A DNA stretch of 64,000 bases from Hemileia vastatrix (Eukaryota; Basidiomycota; Pucciniomycetes; Pucciniales; Zaghouaniaceae). The notes under the pieces were generated by a model, which did no database searches, was not told the DNA's origin, and saw nothing but the letters and a program-made list of their open reading frames with translations. Positions 23,739 through 35,477 of the stretch are shown in pieces. Numbering within the stretch: position 1 is the stretch's first letter; every line of letters begins with the position of its first letter. Where the stretch lies: assembly GCA_030280995.1 (NCBI GenBank), contig JASXTE010000001.1, forward strand, positions 24,693,106-24,757,105, read 5' to 3'. The translations under genes and the position numbers were made by a program.

Positions 23739-24298
23739 GCATATATTCGTTGGTCAAGAATATCACTAAAGCTCAAAAAGATGAAGATTTTTGCTTATGG
23801 GACACTCTACCTTCCTTTGACTCTTTTCTTGCTTTTCAACTCAACAAGCTCTGTAATAAAGCATTTGAAAAAAATCATGAACTTGCAACCAAAGTTGGAA
23901 TACTGAATTGGTGTGACTCCGAATTGGAAGATATCAGCCACAAATATCTTTTATTTTCTAATGTTATTATCACTCATTCTGGATTCCACAATAGGATTCA
24001 TATCGATAGGAATGATGCCAATTTTCTTACTTTTGGAATATTCTCATATATCAATCCGATAACTGGCCACCCAATACCATCTCCAGCTAAAATCAAAGGA
24101 CATGGTTTATATTTTCCAGACCACCGGTGCATCATTGATTTTGGTTTGGGAAATGGTATCATCGAAACTATTTGGAATTCTTCTAAGGATAATCATCAAA
24201 CGACCAAAGCTCCTCCTGGTTTGGAATCCTGTCAAGATTTCACTCATTTCGGTTGCTCATTTCAAATCAGTAATAAGTTGATACAAAGAATCAATAAG
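23739..24298 (+). CDS. Tet-like 2OG-Fe(II) oxygenase, catalytic exon (copy 1)
   Basis: Open exon between an acceptor (TTATATAG, 23738) and a donor (AAG|GTAAAG), matching the rust-type Tet-like 2OG-Fe(II) dioxygenase domain. Residues read IYSLVKNITKAQKDEDFCLW at the start, then the iron-binding HxD in FHNRIHIDRNDA, a G-rich turn (INPITGHPIPSPAK), LYFPDHRCIIDFGLGNGII, the distal His region DNHQTTKAPPG, and FTHFGCSFQIS. The family oxidises 5-methyl bases in TET/JBP enzymes; activity here is inferred. The upstream exon with WRPGFVKGYSL, present in the copy at 57.4-58.3 kb, is missing from copy 1, so the protein may be truncated. Downstream, 24448-24600 may be a C-terminal exon. The gene faces the SANT gene tail to tail inside the same transposon. 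Confidence 0.8.
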
Positions 24299-24654
24299 GT
24301 AAAGTTATTCGATTTAAAAAAAATTTATCTAGATCCAAAAAGTATGGGGATTAGAGTTGTCATCGAAAATTTTATATTTTTTCATAAATTTTTAATAAAT
24401 ATTTTTTATATATCAATTTTCTCAAATAATGTGATGAGCCATCGACCTTGTGTTGTATAACAGGTAATCATGATAACATTTATTTGTTTTATGGGGTTCC
24501 TCTTGCCTATACCTGTAGAAAGTCCCAAACTTTTGTTTCTCGACTTGGTCTGCATTTTGGCTTGAGGGATTGTCATTACTTTAAACTAGGGAAATTGATA
24601 TATATTAGATATTTATTTAATAATTTATGTAATTATATTAAATTTAGATGACTT

Positions 24655-25075
24655 CCACCCCTTACTTCAATAAAATGCAGGGGGGGGTATTGCCAAATTT
24701 TCAAATCTGACATGTGAAATTGATGACTTAGAAAAATTTTGGTGATACCCACCCTTTGCTTCAATAAAATGCAGGGGAGAGTATTGCCAATTTTTTTAAA
24801 CAGATATAGAATTTTTTTGACTTGTAAATATTTTTGTGATACCCGTCCCTTACTTCAATAAAATCCATGGGGGGTTGTGCCAAAATTTCTTATAAGACTT
24901 GTGAAATTCTTGACATGTAAGAATTTTTGGGATACCGGTAAAATGCAGGGGGTAGTAAAGCCAAATTTTCATATAAAACTTTCAAGATTCATGACATGAA
25001 AGAATTTTTGTGATACCCACCCCTTACTTCAAAAAAATCCAGGGGTGGGGGATTGTCAAATTTTCAAAGGAGACT
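24655..25075. repeat. GTATTGCC intergene repeats, copy 1
   Basis: Five imperfect units of 80-100 bp, each with TACTTCAATAAAATGCAGGGG..GTATTGCCAAATTTTC. They lie between the stop ends of the two convergent genes. The unit has AATAAA-like signals and partly inverted GGTGATACCCACCC/GGGGTATTGCC ends. Related units: 30470-30610, 35200-35335, 40120-40170 and 56870-57010. A shared terminator/polyadenylation zone is a reasonable guess. Confidence 0.8.
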
Positions 25076-25202
25076 TGAAAATTTTATTTAAAAAAAGAAT
25101 ATTTAACATTAAAATACAATATTTCAAGAAATACAGAAAATAATTGTAAAACTTATGTACAAATAAATATGAACACATGAAGTGTGAAAGAAATAAAAGA
25201 AA

Positions 25203-26599
25203 CTAGTCAATAAAAAATTTCATTAAACGTTCTATTTCTTCAACAGATTTGTTTGCTTTAATGCATTCGATCAAGAAATCTTTCTTTTTAGAACTTTCTT
25301 GGAGATCATGCTTATACTTCATCTGTTCCATTAAGTTTTGATGCTCGAGTGTTTTTTCCTTATTTTTGGATTTTTCAATACTAAGAGTTAACTCAAACTT
25401 CTTCTCCTCCAAATCTTGGGCCCTACCATCCTTCTGTAAAGAGAGCTCAAACTTCTTCTCCTCCAAATCTTGGATCCGATCATCCTTCCGTAAGGAGAGC
25501 TCATACTTCCTCTCTTCCAAATCTTGTACTCTGTCATCCCTCCTTAAAGAGAGCTCGTATTTCTTCTTTTCAAAGCTCATAGTCTCTTTAGCAATTTTCA
25601 CTTGTTCTAGAGTGAGAATAAAAATTAACATAAAGTAGAAGAAAAGCAGAGTAAAGTAATAAGAGGTATGATATCACTTACCAGCATCACGTTTCTCTAA
25701 AAACTGTTCCATCGAAGAAAAAGGTGTTTGTGATGAAGTATCACTTTTTCGTCTTCTTTGGGAGAGGAAATTCAGACTAGTTGAAGCCCTTCTCTTTTTG
25801 TTCAACGTAGCATTTTCCTCCTCATCATTGTCACTAGCTTCAGACTCAGTTGATTGGGGATCCTGGGTTTGTTCATCAGCCTTTTAAGAAATAAGAAAAA
25901 GATAAGTAAATAAAAAATAGAATTGATAAGATAAAAGAAACAGACCTGAGTTAGATTTGGTTGGGTTAAATCACCTATAGGATCTACAGAAAAGCTATTT
26001 AGATATGTCTCATTCAAATGAGGGAAGGCTTGAGTGGAGGAAGAGGATGGGAAAAGATTTGCTTCGACATCATGTTCAGAGATAGGATCTTCTCCATCCA
26101 ACATGTTTACAGGATTAACATCGGCTCGCTCTCCAAAAATTGCATCCATCTCTTTAAAGTAAGGACATAAAGAATCAAGTTTATTGTCTATGGATTTTAT
26201 ACCCTTAGTTATATCAATGTCAGTAACCCCAAAACCAGTGGAAGATGAAAGAGCCTTTGCCTTCTTGTATTTTTCTCGATAATGCTTGAAGCGTTCAGAC
26301 ATCTGTTTAGGCAAAATATCAATCCTTCCCTTGGTCTTATTGCGTAATTCATTTGCCATTAGAAGATAGCCATTAACTTTTGATGTGGGGGGCCATCCTA
26401 CTTTAGTGGCATACTCAGTACCAAAACAAGAATCATAGTTAGATTTGGTTTTCAGCCAGTTGATAAGAATGAGATGTTCATCTTTTTTTAATTGAACAGT
26501 CTTTGATTTCTTGGCTGAGTGGGGGAAAGAGGAAGTAGTGGGAATTGAAGAACAACTGGGTGATGGCTGCCTTTGAGAAGATCTTGGATGACGAGGCAT
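25203..26599 (-). CDS. SANT/trihelix-like DNA-binding protein with coiled coil (copy 1)
   Basis: Three exons on the minus strand: from ATG 26599 to about 25947; a second of about 200 bp (ADEQTQDP...LEKRDA); and a third, about 25616-25203. Residues about 35-120 resemble the Myb/SANT-like (trihelix) domain of Harbinger second proteins: LKKDEHLILINWLKTKSNYD, GWPPTSKVNGYLLMANEL, QMSERFKHYREKYKKAK. The middle is acidic with KKRR basic patches (nuclear signal likely). The C-terminus has four tandem 17-residue coiled-coil repeats of the form YELSLRRDDRVQDLEER, then a KKKDFLIECIKANKS tail conserved between copies. In PIF/Harbinger elements such a protein binds the ends and brings the transposase to them; the same role is inferred here. 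Introns (GTCTGT..AAAAG and GTAAGT..CTCTAG) keep frame, so this copy may be functional. Confidence 0.8.
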
Positions 26600-26950
26600 G
26601 TTATTATAAATGAAGATGAAAAGGAGCAGAAACAAGCAGATGAGATAGCGAGATGAAAAGGAGAAGAATCAAATAGATGAAATGGGGAGAAATTCTGAGC
26701 GGATAGAATGAAGAGGATGGGATGAGAATGGAAGTGTGCAGCAAGGTAGAAGGCTGGGATATCCAGAAAGTTGTCCAAGATGTGGTTATCAAATATTGAG
26801 GATAAAAATGTCAGATAAGAGGTGAACATTGACACTTAAAGTGTCTAATAACCCAATTATTAGCAAAAATAATTGCGGAAGATAATTGGGGTATGCAGAT
26901 TATTTTCCGCAATTAATTTAATTGTGGATCGGTTAACATTGATACCCCCT

Positions 26951-27555
26951 AATGTGTTTTATTGGATTTTAACACATTTTAGTTTACTCGATTCTAAGAT
27001 CCTGGTACGCATACTTGTAGCGCTTAAGTATTCTTTAGCTTCAATGATTGCGATTGATAAAATTATATTAGTCTATCTATTAAAAAAAAAAAAAAATCTT
27101 TTTTGGGCGTCCGTGGGCACAAAAACAAAAGTCTTTTACTTCAAGAGAATTTTTATTTATTTATTTTTTTTTTTTAATTTTTTTTTTTTATACTTGATCT
27201 TTGTGTCAATTTTTCAAATATCTAGATTATGTGAATGTATAGATTAATAAATAAAATCCAAAAATTATCATATAATCTGTATTTTTTGAAGATGATTTTT
27301 TCTAATTTTAATTTTTTAATTTTTTTGATGCTTTAATTGTGATTTGTCAAAGATAGGTCATAAGACGGAGGTTAGATTATTAGTTAAGATATAGATAAGA
27401 TGTAGAGTATAGAGTGTAGACATCCATCTTATATAGAGAAATACGTTAGGTTTTAACTGTGGTAATAGTGATGATTATAGAAGGAAAGTAATAAAGAGTA
27501 CAGAGATATGGAAAATGGACAAATAGATAAGGAAAGTAGTAGATAGAGTAGTAGA
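26951..27555. repeat. 610-bp flank block, second copy
   Basis: Duplicate of 21141-21749, joined directly to the right end (GATACCCCCT) of copy 1. Shows that the array grew by duplication of flank plus element. Confidence 0.9.
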
Positions 27556-29126
27556 ATAGAGAGGTATCAATGTTCAGGGATCCGCAATTAGGGATCAGGA
27601 ATTTTTTTTTGCTGGGATCAGACATTATTAATTGCGAATGATTCTTATCCACTAGCCCCAGGGCTAGTGGATAAGGATTGCACAATAATGCATTATCCCA
27701 CCTCTTATACCCCAATTTCTGTTCCTGATTCCGGATCCCAAACTCATCACATCCATGATTGATTTCTAAGCAAGTTAAATGACATATAATTGCAGATGAC
27801 ATCCTTATGTGTCTCTTCACTCTATGCTACTTGAATTTGGTGGTGAACACATAACATTTTTTCTCATCCTTATGTGTCTCTTCACTCTATGCTACTTAAT
27901 TTTGGTGGCAAACACATAACATTTTTTTCTATCTACACACCCCACCTGCTTATTTGGTGGTGAATTCCCACTTCTGACTCATTACCTAAACTTTTTACCA
28001 ACAATAATGAAGCACCTCTCTACTAGTAAGCAACTTCACTAAGATATGAATGCTATCACCTTAACTTTAGCTGCTAACTCTGACTCTGACTCTGGGTTGG
28101 AAGACACTTTAGCTTATATGTCTTTTCAATGATCTTTATGAAGAAGAAGATCCCAAACCTGCGCCAGCTCTCCCCTCCCTTGAATCACAAAATATTCTTT
28201 TCACCAGCATACACTCTGTCATTATGCTAATCACCCTCCAACATTTTGAAACACAACTCTATCATTTTTTTTTTTCATACTCTCCAAATGTTCAACTTGT
28301 ATGATTTATTCACTTGGTTTGGTATTTTTGTTTTTTGAAGAGTCATTTTTATTTTGAATTTATGCTGAATGTCTCTTTTTTGGATGTCTCATTTGTTTTC
28401 ATTCACCAGCTCAACATGAAATCACATATTTTCTGCAATCTCATAATTTTTCACTGTTTCTTTTTTTCATTCATCCCTCATATCCTTTCATCCTCTCCTC
28501 AAACATCCATCAAACAATTTGGCTTTATTTATTTTCTCATCTCATCTCTCCAGGTAAGTCATTTTATTCATTTTATTTTTTTAATTTTTAGATTGCTAAT
28601 TATGATTTTTTTTTTGTTTTTTTTTCTGCTTATTTTTCTTCTTTTTTTTTCTTTTTTGTATCTAACTTTTTTTTGAAAGTGGTTATTTTTGATTTTTATG
28701 GTAAAATTGATCTTTTTTTTCTCTTTCCCTTTTTTCTTTCACTTTTAGCTCTATAACCTTACTCTTCATCCCTCCTTGTCATAATCATTATCCCCTTCTT
28801 TCCCCTATTTCACTTTTTTTTAGTTCCATGTCATTAAAATACATACATTGCACATTCTTTATGCAATTCACTTACTCCATATTCAATTTCCCCCAAATTC
28901 CAACATCAATCTTTCTCAATATATTTTTCCTACTTTTCAATCAAGGTAAGTTTCATCTCCTTTTTTTAATGCATATATGATATCTCTTTCCTTCTATGAA
29001 AATTTCATACTTAAATATATGCATGAGTTTTATCTGGATACCAGTGAACTTATTAAACTCTTCTTGTTCTCATCTCCATTACCACTTTTCAAGTTTCTGT
29101 AAAATTTTAAAAATCAGAATTTAAAT

Positions 29127-29750
29127 TAGGGTTAGGTTTAATGGAATCTAATGTTCTTTTTAATGAATATTCTCCTGAAAGCTACCTATCATTTCTCACA
29201 AACAGATTTGAATTTGGTTGAGTGGTTGCTGAGATATTGACCTTTAAATTTGAGCCTTTTTTCACAATTTAATTTTTTTTATTTCATAACTTTATGTAAT
29301 TAATTAGGGTTAGGTTTATTTAAATCACATGTCCTTTAACTGAAGATTATCCTGAAGCCTATCTTTCATTTCCCACAAACAGGTTTGAATTTGGTTCAGT
29401 GATTTCTGAGATTTTGACCTTAAACGTTGAGCCTTTTTTCAAATTTAAATTAATTTATTTTATGTTTTTATATTTAATAATTAGAGAATAAGAATTTTGA
29501 AACTCTTATCTGATGTTTATCAAGGCTTTTATCTCCATCTTGTTGGAACTTTCATCATCAATTTTCAAATTATTGTGTAATTTTAAAAATCAAAGTCAAA
29601 ATTAGGGCTATGTTTATTCAAATCTTATGTTCTTTTAGCTGAAGACTCTTCTGAAGCCTATATTTCATTTCCCATAAATGAATTTAAATTTGGTTCAGTG
29701 GTTGCTGAGATATTGACCTTTTAAGTTGAGCCTTTTTTAAATTTCATTTA
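29127..29750. repeat. TTAGGGTTAGG modules, copy 2 (three units)
   Basis: Units start at about 29127, 29304 and 29602; the third is mutated to TTAGGGCTATG. Same layout as in copy 1, plus one extra unit. Confidence 0.85.
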
Positions 29751-29765
29751 ATTTATTTCATGTTT

Positions 29766-30000
29766 AGACCAGGATTTGTTGAAGGCCATTCTCTTGGTAT
29801 GTCTGATAATATATGTTTCATTCTTAAAATCATGTCACTCATTTTATTTCCATAGGCATCTATTCTTTACTTAAAAAAATTTCTCAAGTTCATCACCAAA
29901 CAACCAAAGCTCCACCTGGCATGGAATCTTGTCAAGTTTTCACACATTTTGGATGTTCATTTCAAATCAGTGAAAAATTAATCCACAGAATAAAAAAGGT
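29766..30000 (+). pseudogene. Tet-like dioxygenase remnant (copy 2)
   Basis: Keeps the end of the upstream exon (RPGFVEGHSL, 29767-29797) and, after an intron, GIYSLLKKISQVHHQTTKAPPG and FTHFGCSFQIS. Everything between KNITKAQ and NHQTT is deleted, including the HxD iron-binding motif, so this copy cannot be an active oxygenase. Confidence 0.8.
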
Positions 30001-30755
30001 AAAAAAAGAAGTTAAATTCAACAAATATAAAAAAATGTTAAAAATCCTGTGAATAATTTACTCACTTTGGCTGCTCTTTTCCAATCAATAGGGAGCTGGT
30101 CAATAGGATTGATAAGGTTTGAGAGAAAGTTGAGGAAAAAAAACATTAAATAGAACAAAAAAGTATGGGGTGTAATATAGGTTGTCAACTTTTATTTATA
30201 TTTCACAAATTATCATTTTAAAAGTCATATATGATGCTCTACTTACATAAATCAATGAGCCATTGGCCTTGTGTTGATTAACAAAATCATGAGGAAATTT
30301 TTTTTTCTCATGAGGTTCATGTATAGATTTGTGTTTGATCTCATTGACTTTGGTCACAGGCAATTTCCACTCACATTTTTACTTGAATTTCATTAATTTA
30401 GGTTTGTAAATTATTTTATAAGACTTGTTTAAATGCTAATTTATGCAATGAGCATAAATTTTTGCAATCTATGCCCCTACTTCAATAAAACACAGGGGAG
30501 GGTATTGCCATCTTTTTTGTCATAAATTCTTTTCTGACTTAGAAAACAAATGGCAATTCCCACCCCCTGAGATGGTAAATATCAGGGGAGGGTATTGCCA
30601 AGAATTTTTCTTGACATAAATCATTGTTAATTCATTTGATGGTAACTGAATTTTGGTGTTATCCAATTGATATTGTTAATTTTTGAATTTTTCATCATTC
30701 TCTCTTTTCATACTAACCTTCTCCCTCTCCAAATCTAAACAATCTTTCTCAATTT

Positions 30756-32126
30756 CTAAAAATTATTCTTCTTTTGACTGTGAATGAAACCACTTCTCTT
30801 CCTCAAAAAGTAGTTGATAGCTTTAAAACATTCTCTCAAGAAATCTTTCTTTTTTGAACCATCTTCAAGTTGATACTTTAATTTCAGTTGATCCAAAAGG
30901 AAATTGTACTCTAGAGCCTTCTCCCCTTTCTTTATCTTGAATTTCTTTACCTCCAATTCATGTGACCTCTCTTCCCTCTTTAAAGAAAGCTCAAATATCT
31001 TCTCAGCCAAGTCTTTTACCCTCCCATCCCTCTGTAAAGAAAGCTTGACTTTCTTCTCCTCCAAGTCTTGTGCCCTAGCATCCCTTTGTAAAGAGAGCTC
31101 TAATTTTTTCTTTGGAAAATTGAGAGTATATCTTGCTACTTCAACTTTACCTACAGTGAAAAGGAATATTGAAAAAAGAAAATAAAAGCTCACTTAATTA
31201 TTAAGAGGTATGCTATCACTTATCAGATTCATTTTTCTCCAGAAAATAGTCAATGGAAGAAAAAGGTGTTTGGGAAAAACTATCTCCGTTTTGCTTTCTA
31301 TGACTATTTAAATTAAAATTGATTGATGGTTTTTGCTTTATTTAGGAGGTAAAATTTTCCTCTTCATTATTGATGCTAGCTTCAGATTCACTTGCTTGAG
31401 GATCCTGGGTTTGCTCATTAGCCTTTTTAGAAATAAAAAAAATAAAACAACTAGAAAAGAAATAAAAACTTACTGGAGTGGGATCATGTTGGTTTATATC
31501 ACCATAAGGATCTATTGGAAAGCTATCTAGATTTTTTGAATTTAGAACAGGGGAGGCTTGAGTGGAGGAAAAGGATGCAAAAAGATTTTTTTCAACATCA
31601 TGTTTGGAGATAGCATCTTCAACATCCAACATGTTGGGAGGATTAACATCAGATTTCTCTCCATAATAGCATCCATATCTTTAAAGTATGGACATAGAGA
31701 TTCAAGCTTATCATCTATGGATTTTATGCCCTTACTGATATCAATGTCAGTAATACCAAAACCAGTAGAAAATGAAAGAGTCTTTGCCTTCTTGTATTTG
31801 GCTTGGTAATTCTTGAAACGTTCAGACATCTGTTTAGGCAAAATATCAATCCTTCCCTTTGTCTTATTTTGTAATTTATTGGCCATTAGAAGAGAGCCAT
31901 TGACTTTTGATGCAGGGGGATGTCATACTTTAGTTGCATTCTCAGTACCAAAACAAGAATAATAATTAGTTTTTATTTTCAGCCAGTTGATAAGTATGAG
32001 ATGATAATCTTTTTTTAGTTGAAAAGTCTTTGAATTCTCAGCTAAGCGGGGGAAAGAGGGAGTAATGGGATTTGAAGAACAACTGGAGAAAGCCTGATTT
32101 TGAAAAGATCTATGATGACAGGGCAT
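30756..32126 (-). pseudogene. SANT/coiled-coil gene, broken (copy 2)
   Basis: Same exon order as copy 1. The SANT-like block reads to ENATKV and then meets an in-frame stop where copy 1 has GWPP, and a frameshift follows near 31665 (DMDAI..). The coiled-coil exon (30756-31160) is still open, with repeats such as FELSLKREERSHELEVKKF. The stop is shared with copy 3. Confidence 0.85.
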
Positions 32127-33845
32127 GTTGAGATATTTGAATATGAAAAGGAGAAGAAAAAAATAGATGAGATGGGGAGGGGTTTTGAACGGAAATGAAT
32201 AGACAGGATGGGAGTGCACAGCAAGGTAGGTAGGCTTGAACATCCAGAAAGTTGTCCAAGATGTGGTTATGAAAAATTGATGATAAAAATGTAGGATAGA
32301 GGTGAACATTGCCATGTAAAAGGTCTAATAGCCCAATTATCAGCAAAAATCATTGCAGAAGATAATTGTGGTATAATGATTTTTATCTGCAACTTATTTA
32401 ATTGCAGATCGGTCAACATTGATACCCCCAAATAATGCATTATCCCACTTCTTATACCCTAATTTCTGTTCCTCATTCCTGATCCCAAACTCATCACATC
32501 CATGATTGATTTGTAAGCAAGTCACATGACATATAATTGCAGATGACATCCTTATGTGTCTCTTCACTCTATGCTACTTGAATTTGGTGGTGAACACATA
32601 AGATTTTTTCTCATCCTTATGTGTCTCTTGACTTTATGCTACTTAATTTTGGTGGCAAACATATAACATTTTTTTCTATCTATAAACCCCACCAGCTCAT
32701 TTGGTGGCAAATTCCCACTTCCCACTCATCACCTAAAGCTTCTACCAAAAATAATGAAGCACCTATCTACTAGGAAGCAACTCCACTCAGCTATGAATGC
32801 TATCACATTAAATTTAGCTGCTGACTCTGACTCTGACTCTGGGTTTGAAGACATTTTAGCTTATATGTCATTTCAATGACCTTTATGAAGAAGAGGATCT
32901 TAAACCTGCACCAGATCTCCCCTCCCTTGAATCACAAAACATTCTTTTCACCAGCATAAACTCTGTCATTGTGCCAATCACCCTCCAACATTTTGAAACA
33001 CAAGTCTTTTAATTTTTTTTTCATACTCACCAAATGTTCAACTTGTGTGCTTTATTCATTTGGTTTTGTATTTTTGTTTTTTGAATAGTCATTTTTATTT
33101 TGAATTTATGCTGAATGTCTCTTTTTTAAATGTCTCATTTGTTTTCATTCACCAGCTCAACATGAAATCACATATTTTCTGCAATCTCATAATTTTTCAC
33201 TGTTTCTTTTTTTCATTCATCCCTCATATCCTTTCATCCTCTCCTTAAACATCCATCAAACAATTTGGCTTTATTTATTTCTCATCTCATCTCTCCAGGT
33301 AAGTCATTTTATTAATTTTTTTTTTTGAATTTTTGTTTGTTAATTATAATTTTTTTCTTCTTTTTTTTGCTTTTTTGTATCTAACTTTTTTTTTGAAAGT
33401 GGTTATTTTTGATTTTTATGGTAAAATTAATATTTTTTTTCTCTTTCCCTTTTTTCTTTCACTTTTAGCTCCAGAAACCCTACTCTTCATCCCTCTTTGT
33501 CATAATCATTATCCCCCCTTTCCCCTATTTCAATTTTTTTAGTTACATGTTATTAAAACGCATACATTGCACATTCTTTATGCAATTCACTTACTTCATA
33601 TTCAATTTCCCCCAAATTCCAACATAAATCTTTCTCAAGCTATTTTTCCTACTTTTCAATCAAGGTAAGCTTCATCTCCTTTTTTTTAATGCATATATAA
33701 TATCTCCTTCCTTCTATAAAAATTTCATACTTAAATATATGCATGACTCTTATCTGGGTACCAGTGGACTTATCAAACTCTTCTTGTTCTCATCTCCATT
33801 ACCACTTTTCAAGTTTTTAAAAAATTTTAAAAATCAGAATTGAAA

Positions 33846-34470
33846 TTAGGGTTAGGTTTAATGGAATCTAATGTTCTTTTTAATGAATACTCTCCTGAAG
33901 GCTACCTATAATTTCTCACAAACAGATTTGATATTGGTTCAGTGGTTGCTGAGATATTAACTTTTAAATTTGAGCCTTTTTTCACAATTTAATTTTTTTT
34001 ATTTCATAATTTTATGTAATAAGTTAGGGTTAGGTTTATTTAAATCACATTTCCTTTAACTGAAAATTCTCCTGAAGCCTATCTTTCATTTCCCACAAAC
34101 AGGTTTGAATTTGGTTCAGTGGTGGCTGAGATTTTGACCTTAAAAGTTGAGCCTTTTTTCAAATTTAAATTAATTTATTTTATGTTTTTATATTTAATAA
34201 TTAGAGAATAAGACTTTTGAAACTCTTATATGATGTTTATCAAGGCTTTTATCTCCCTCTTGTTGGAACTTTCATCATCAATTTTCAAATTATTGTGTAA
34301 TTTTAAAAATCAAAGTCAAAATTAGGGTTAGGTTTATTCAAATCTTATGTTCTTTTAGCTGAAGACTCTTCTGAAGCCTATATTTCATTTCCCATAAATG
34401 AATTTGAATTTTGTTCAGTGGTTGCTGAGATATTGACCTTTTAAGTTGAGCCTTTTTTTAAATTTCATTT
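33846..34470. repeat. TTAGGGTTAGG modules, copy 3 (three units)
   Basis: Units start at about 33846, 34023 and 34320, with the same spacing (about 177 and 297 bp) as copy 2. Confidence 0.85.
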
Positions 34471-34487
34471 AATTTATTTCATGTTTA

Positions 34488-34722
34488 GACCAGGATTTGT
34501 TGAAGGCCATTCTCTTGGTATGTCTGATAATATATGTTTCATTCTTAAAATCATGTCACTCATTTTATTTCCATAGGCATCTATTCTTTACTTAAAAAAA
34601 TTTCTCAAGTTCATCACCAAACAACCAAAGCTCCACCTGGCATGGAATCTTGTCAAGTTTTCACACATTTTGGATGTTCATTTCAAATCAGTCAAAAATT
34701 AATCCACAGAATAAAAAAGGTA
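34488..34722 (+). pseudogene. Tet-like dioxygenase remnant (copy 3)
   Basis: Nearly identical to the remnant in copy 2, with the same internal deletion that removes the catalytic core. Not functional. Confidence 0.8.
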
Positions 34723-35477
34723 AAAAAAGAAGTTAAATTCAACAAATATAAAAAAATGTTAAAAATCCTGTGAATAATTTACTCACTTTGGCTGTTCTTT
34801 TCCAATCAATAGGGAGCTGGTCAATAGGATTGATAAGGTTTGAGAGAAAGTTGAGGAAAAAAAACATTAAATAGAACGAAAAAGTATGGGGTGTAATATA
34901 GGTTGTCAACTTTTATTTATATTTCACAAATTATCATTTTAAAAGTCATATATGATGCTCTACTTACATAAATCAATGAGCCATTGGCCTTGTGTTGATT
35001 AACAAAATCATGAGGAAATTTTTTTTTCTCATGAGGTTCATGTATAGATTTGTGTTTGATCTCATTGACTTTGGTCACAGGCAATTTCCACTCACTATTT
35101 TACTTGAATTTACATTAATTTAGGCTTTTAAATTATCTTATAAGACTTGTTTAAATGCTAATTTATGCAATGAGCATAAATTTTTGCAATCTATGCCCCT
35201 ACTTCAATAAAACACAGGGGAGGGTATTGCCATCTTTTTTGTCATAAATTCTTTTCTGACTTAGAAAACAAATGGCAATCCCCACCCCCTGTAATGGTAA
35301 ATATCAGGGGAGGGTATTGCCAAGAATTTTATTTGACATAAATCATTTTTAATTCATTGGCTGGTAACTGAATTTTGGTGTTTTCCAATTGATATTGATT
35401 ATTTTTGAATTTTTCATCATTCTCTCTTTTCATCCTAACCTTCTCCCTCTCCAAATCTAAACAATCTTTCTCACTTT

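Larger units (their letters stand above)
21750..26950. mobile_element. Harbinger-like transposon array, copy 1
   Basis: Left end AGAAAGGTATCAATGTTC (from about 21751) and right end inverted, ...AACATTGATACCCCCT at 26950. The next internal bases also pair (GATCCGCAATTA / TAATTGTGGATC). AAT flanks both ends. Interior order: foldback at the left end, an AT-rich leader with two conserved donor-like CAG|GTAAGT sites (22755, 23141), TTAGGG-containing modules, a Tet-like dioxygenase gene (+), GTATTGCC repeats, and a SANT/coiled-coil gene (-). No transposase is present, so movement would need one in trans. Confidence 0.8.
27556..32430. mobile_element. Harbinger-like transposon array, copy 2
   Basis: Left end GGTATCAATGTTCAGGGATCC at 27563, foldback at 27575-27742, and right end AACATTGATACCCCC at 32430. 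Contents in the same order as copy 1, but the dioxygenase has lost its catalytic middle and the SANT gene is broken. The leader, TTAGGG modules and GTATTGCC repeats are kept. Confidence 0.85.
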
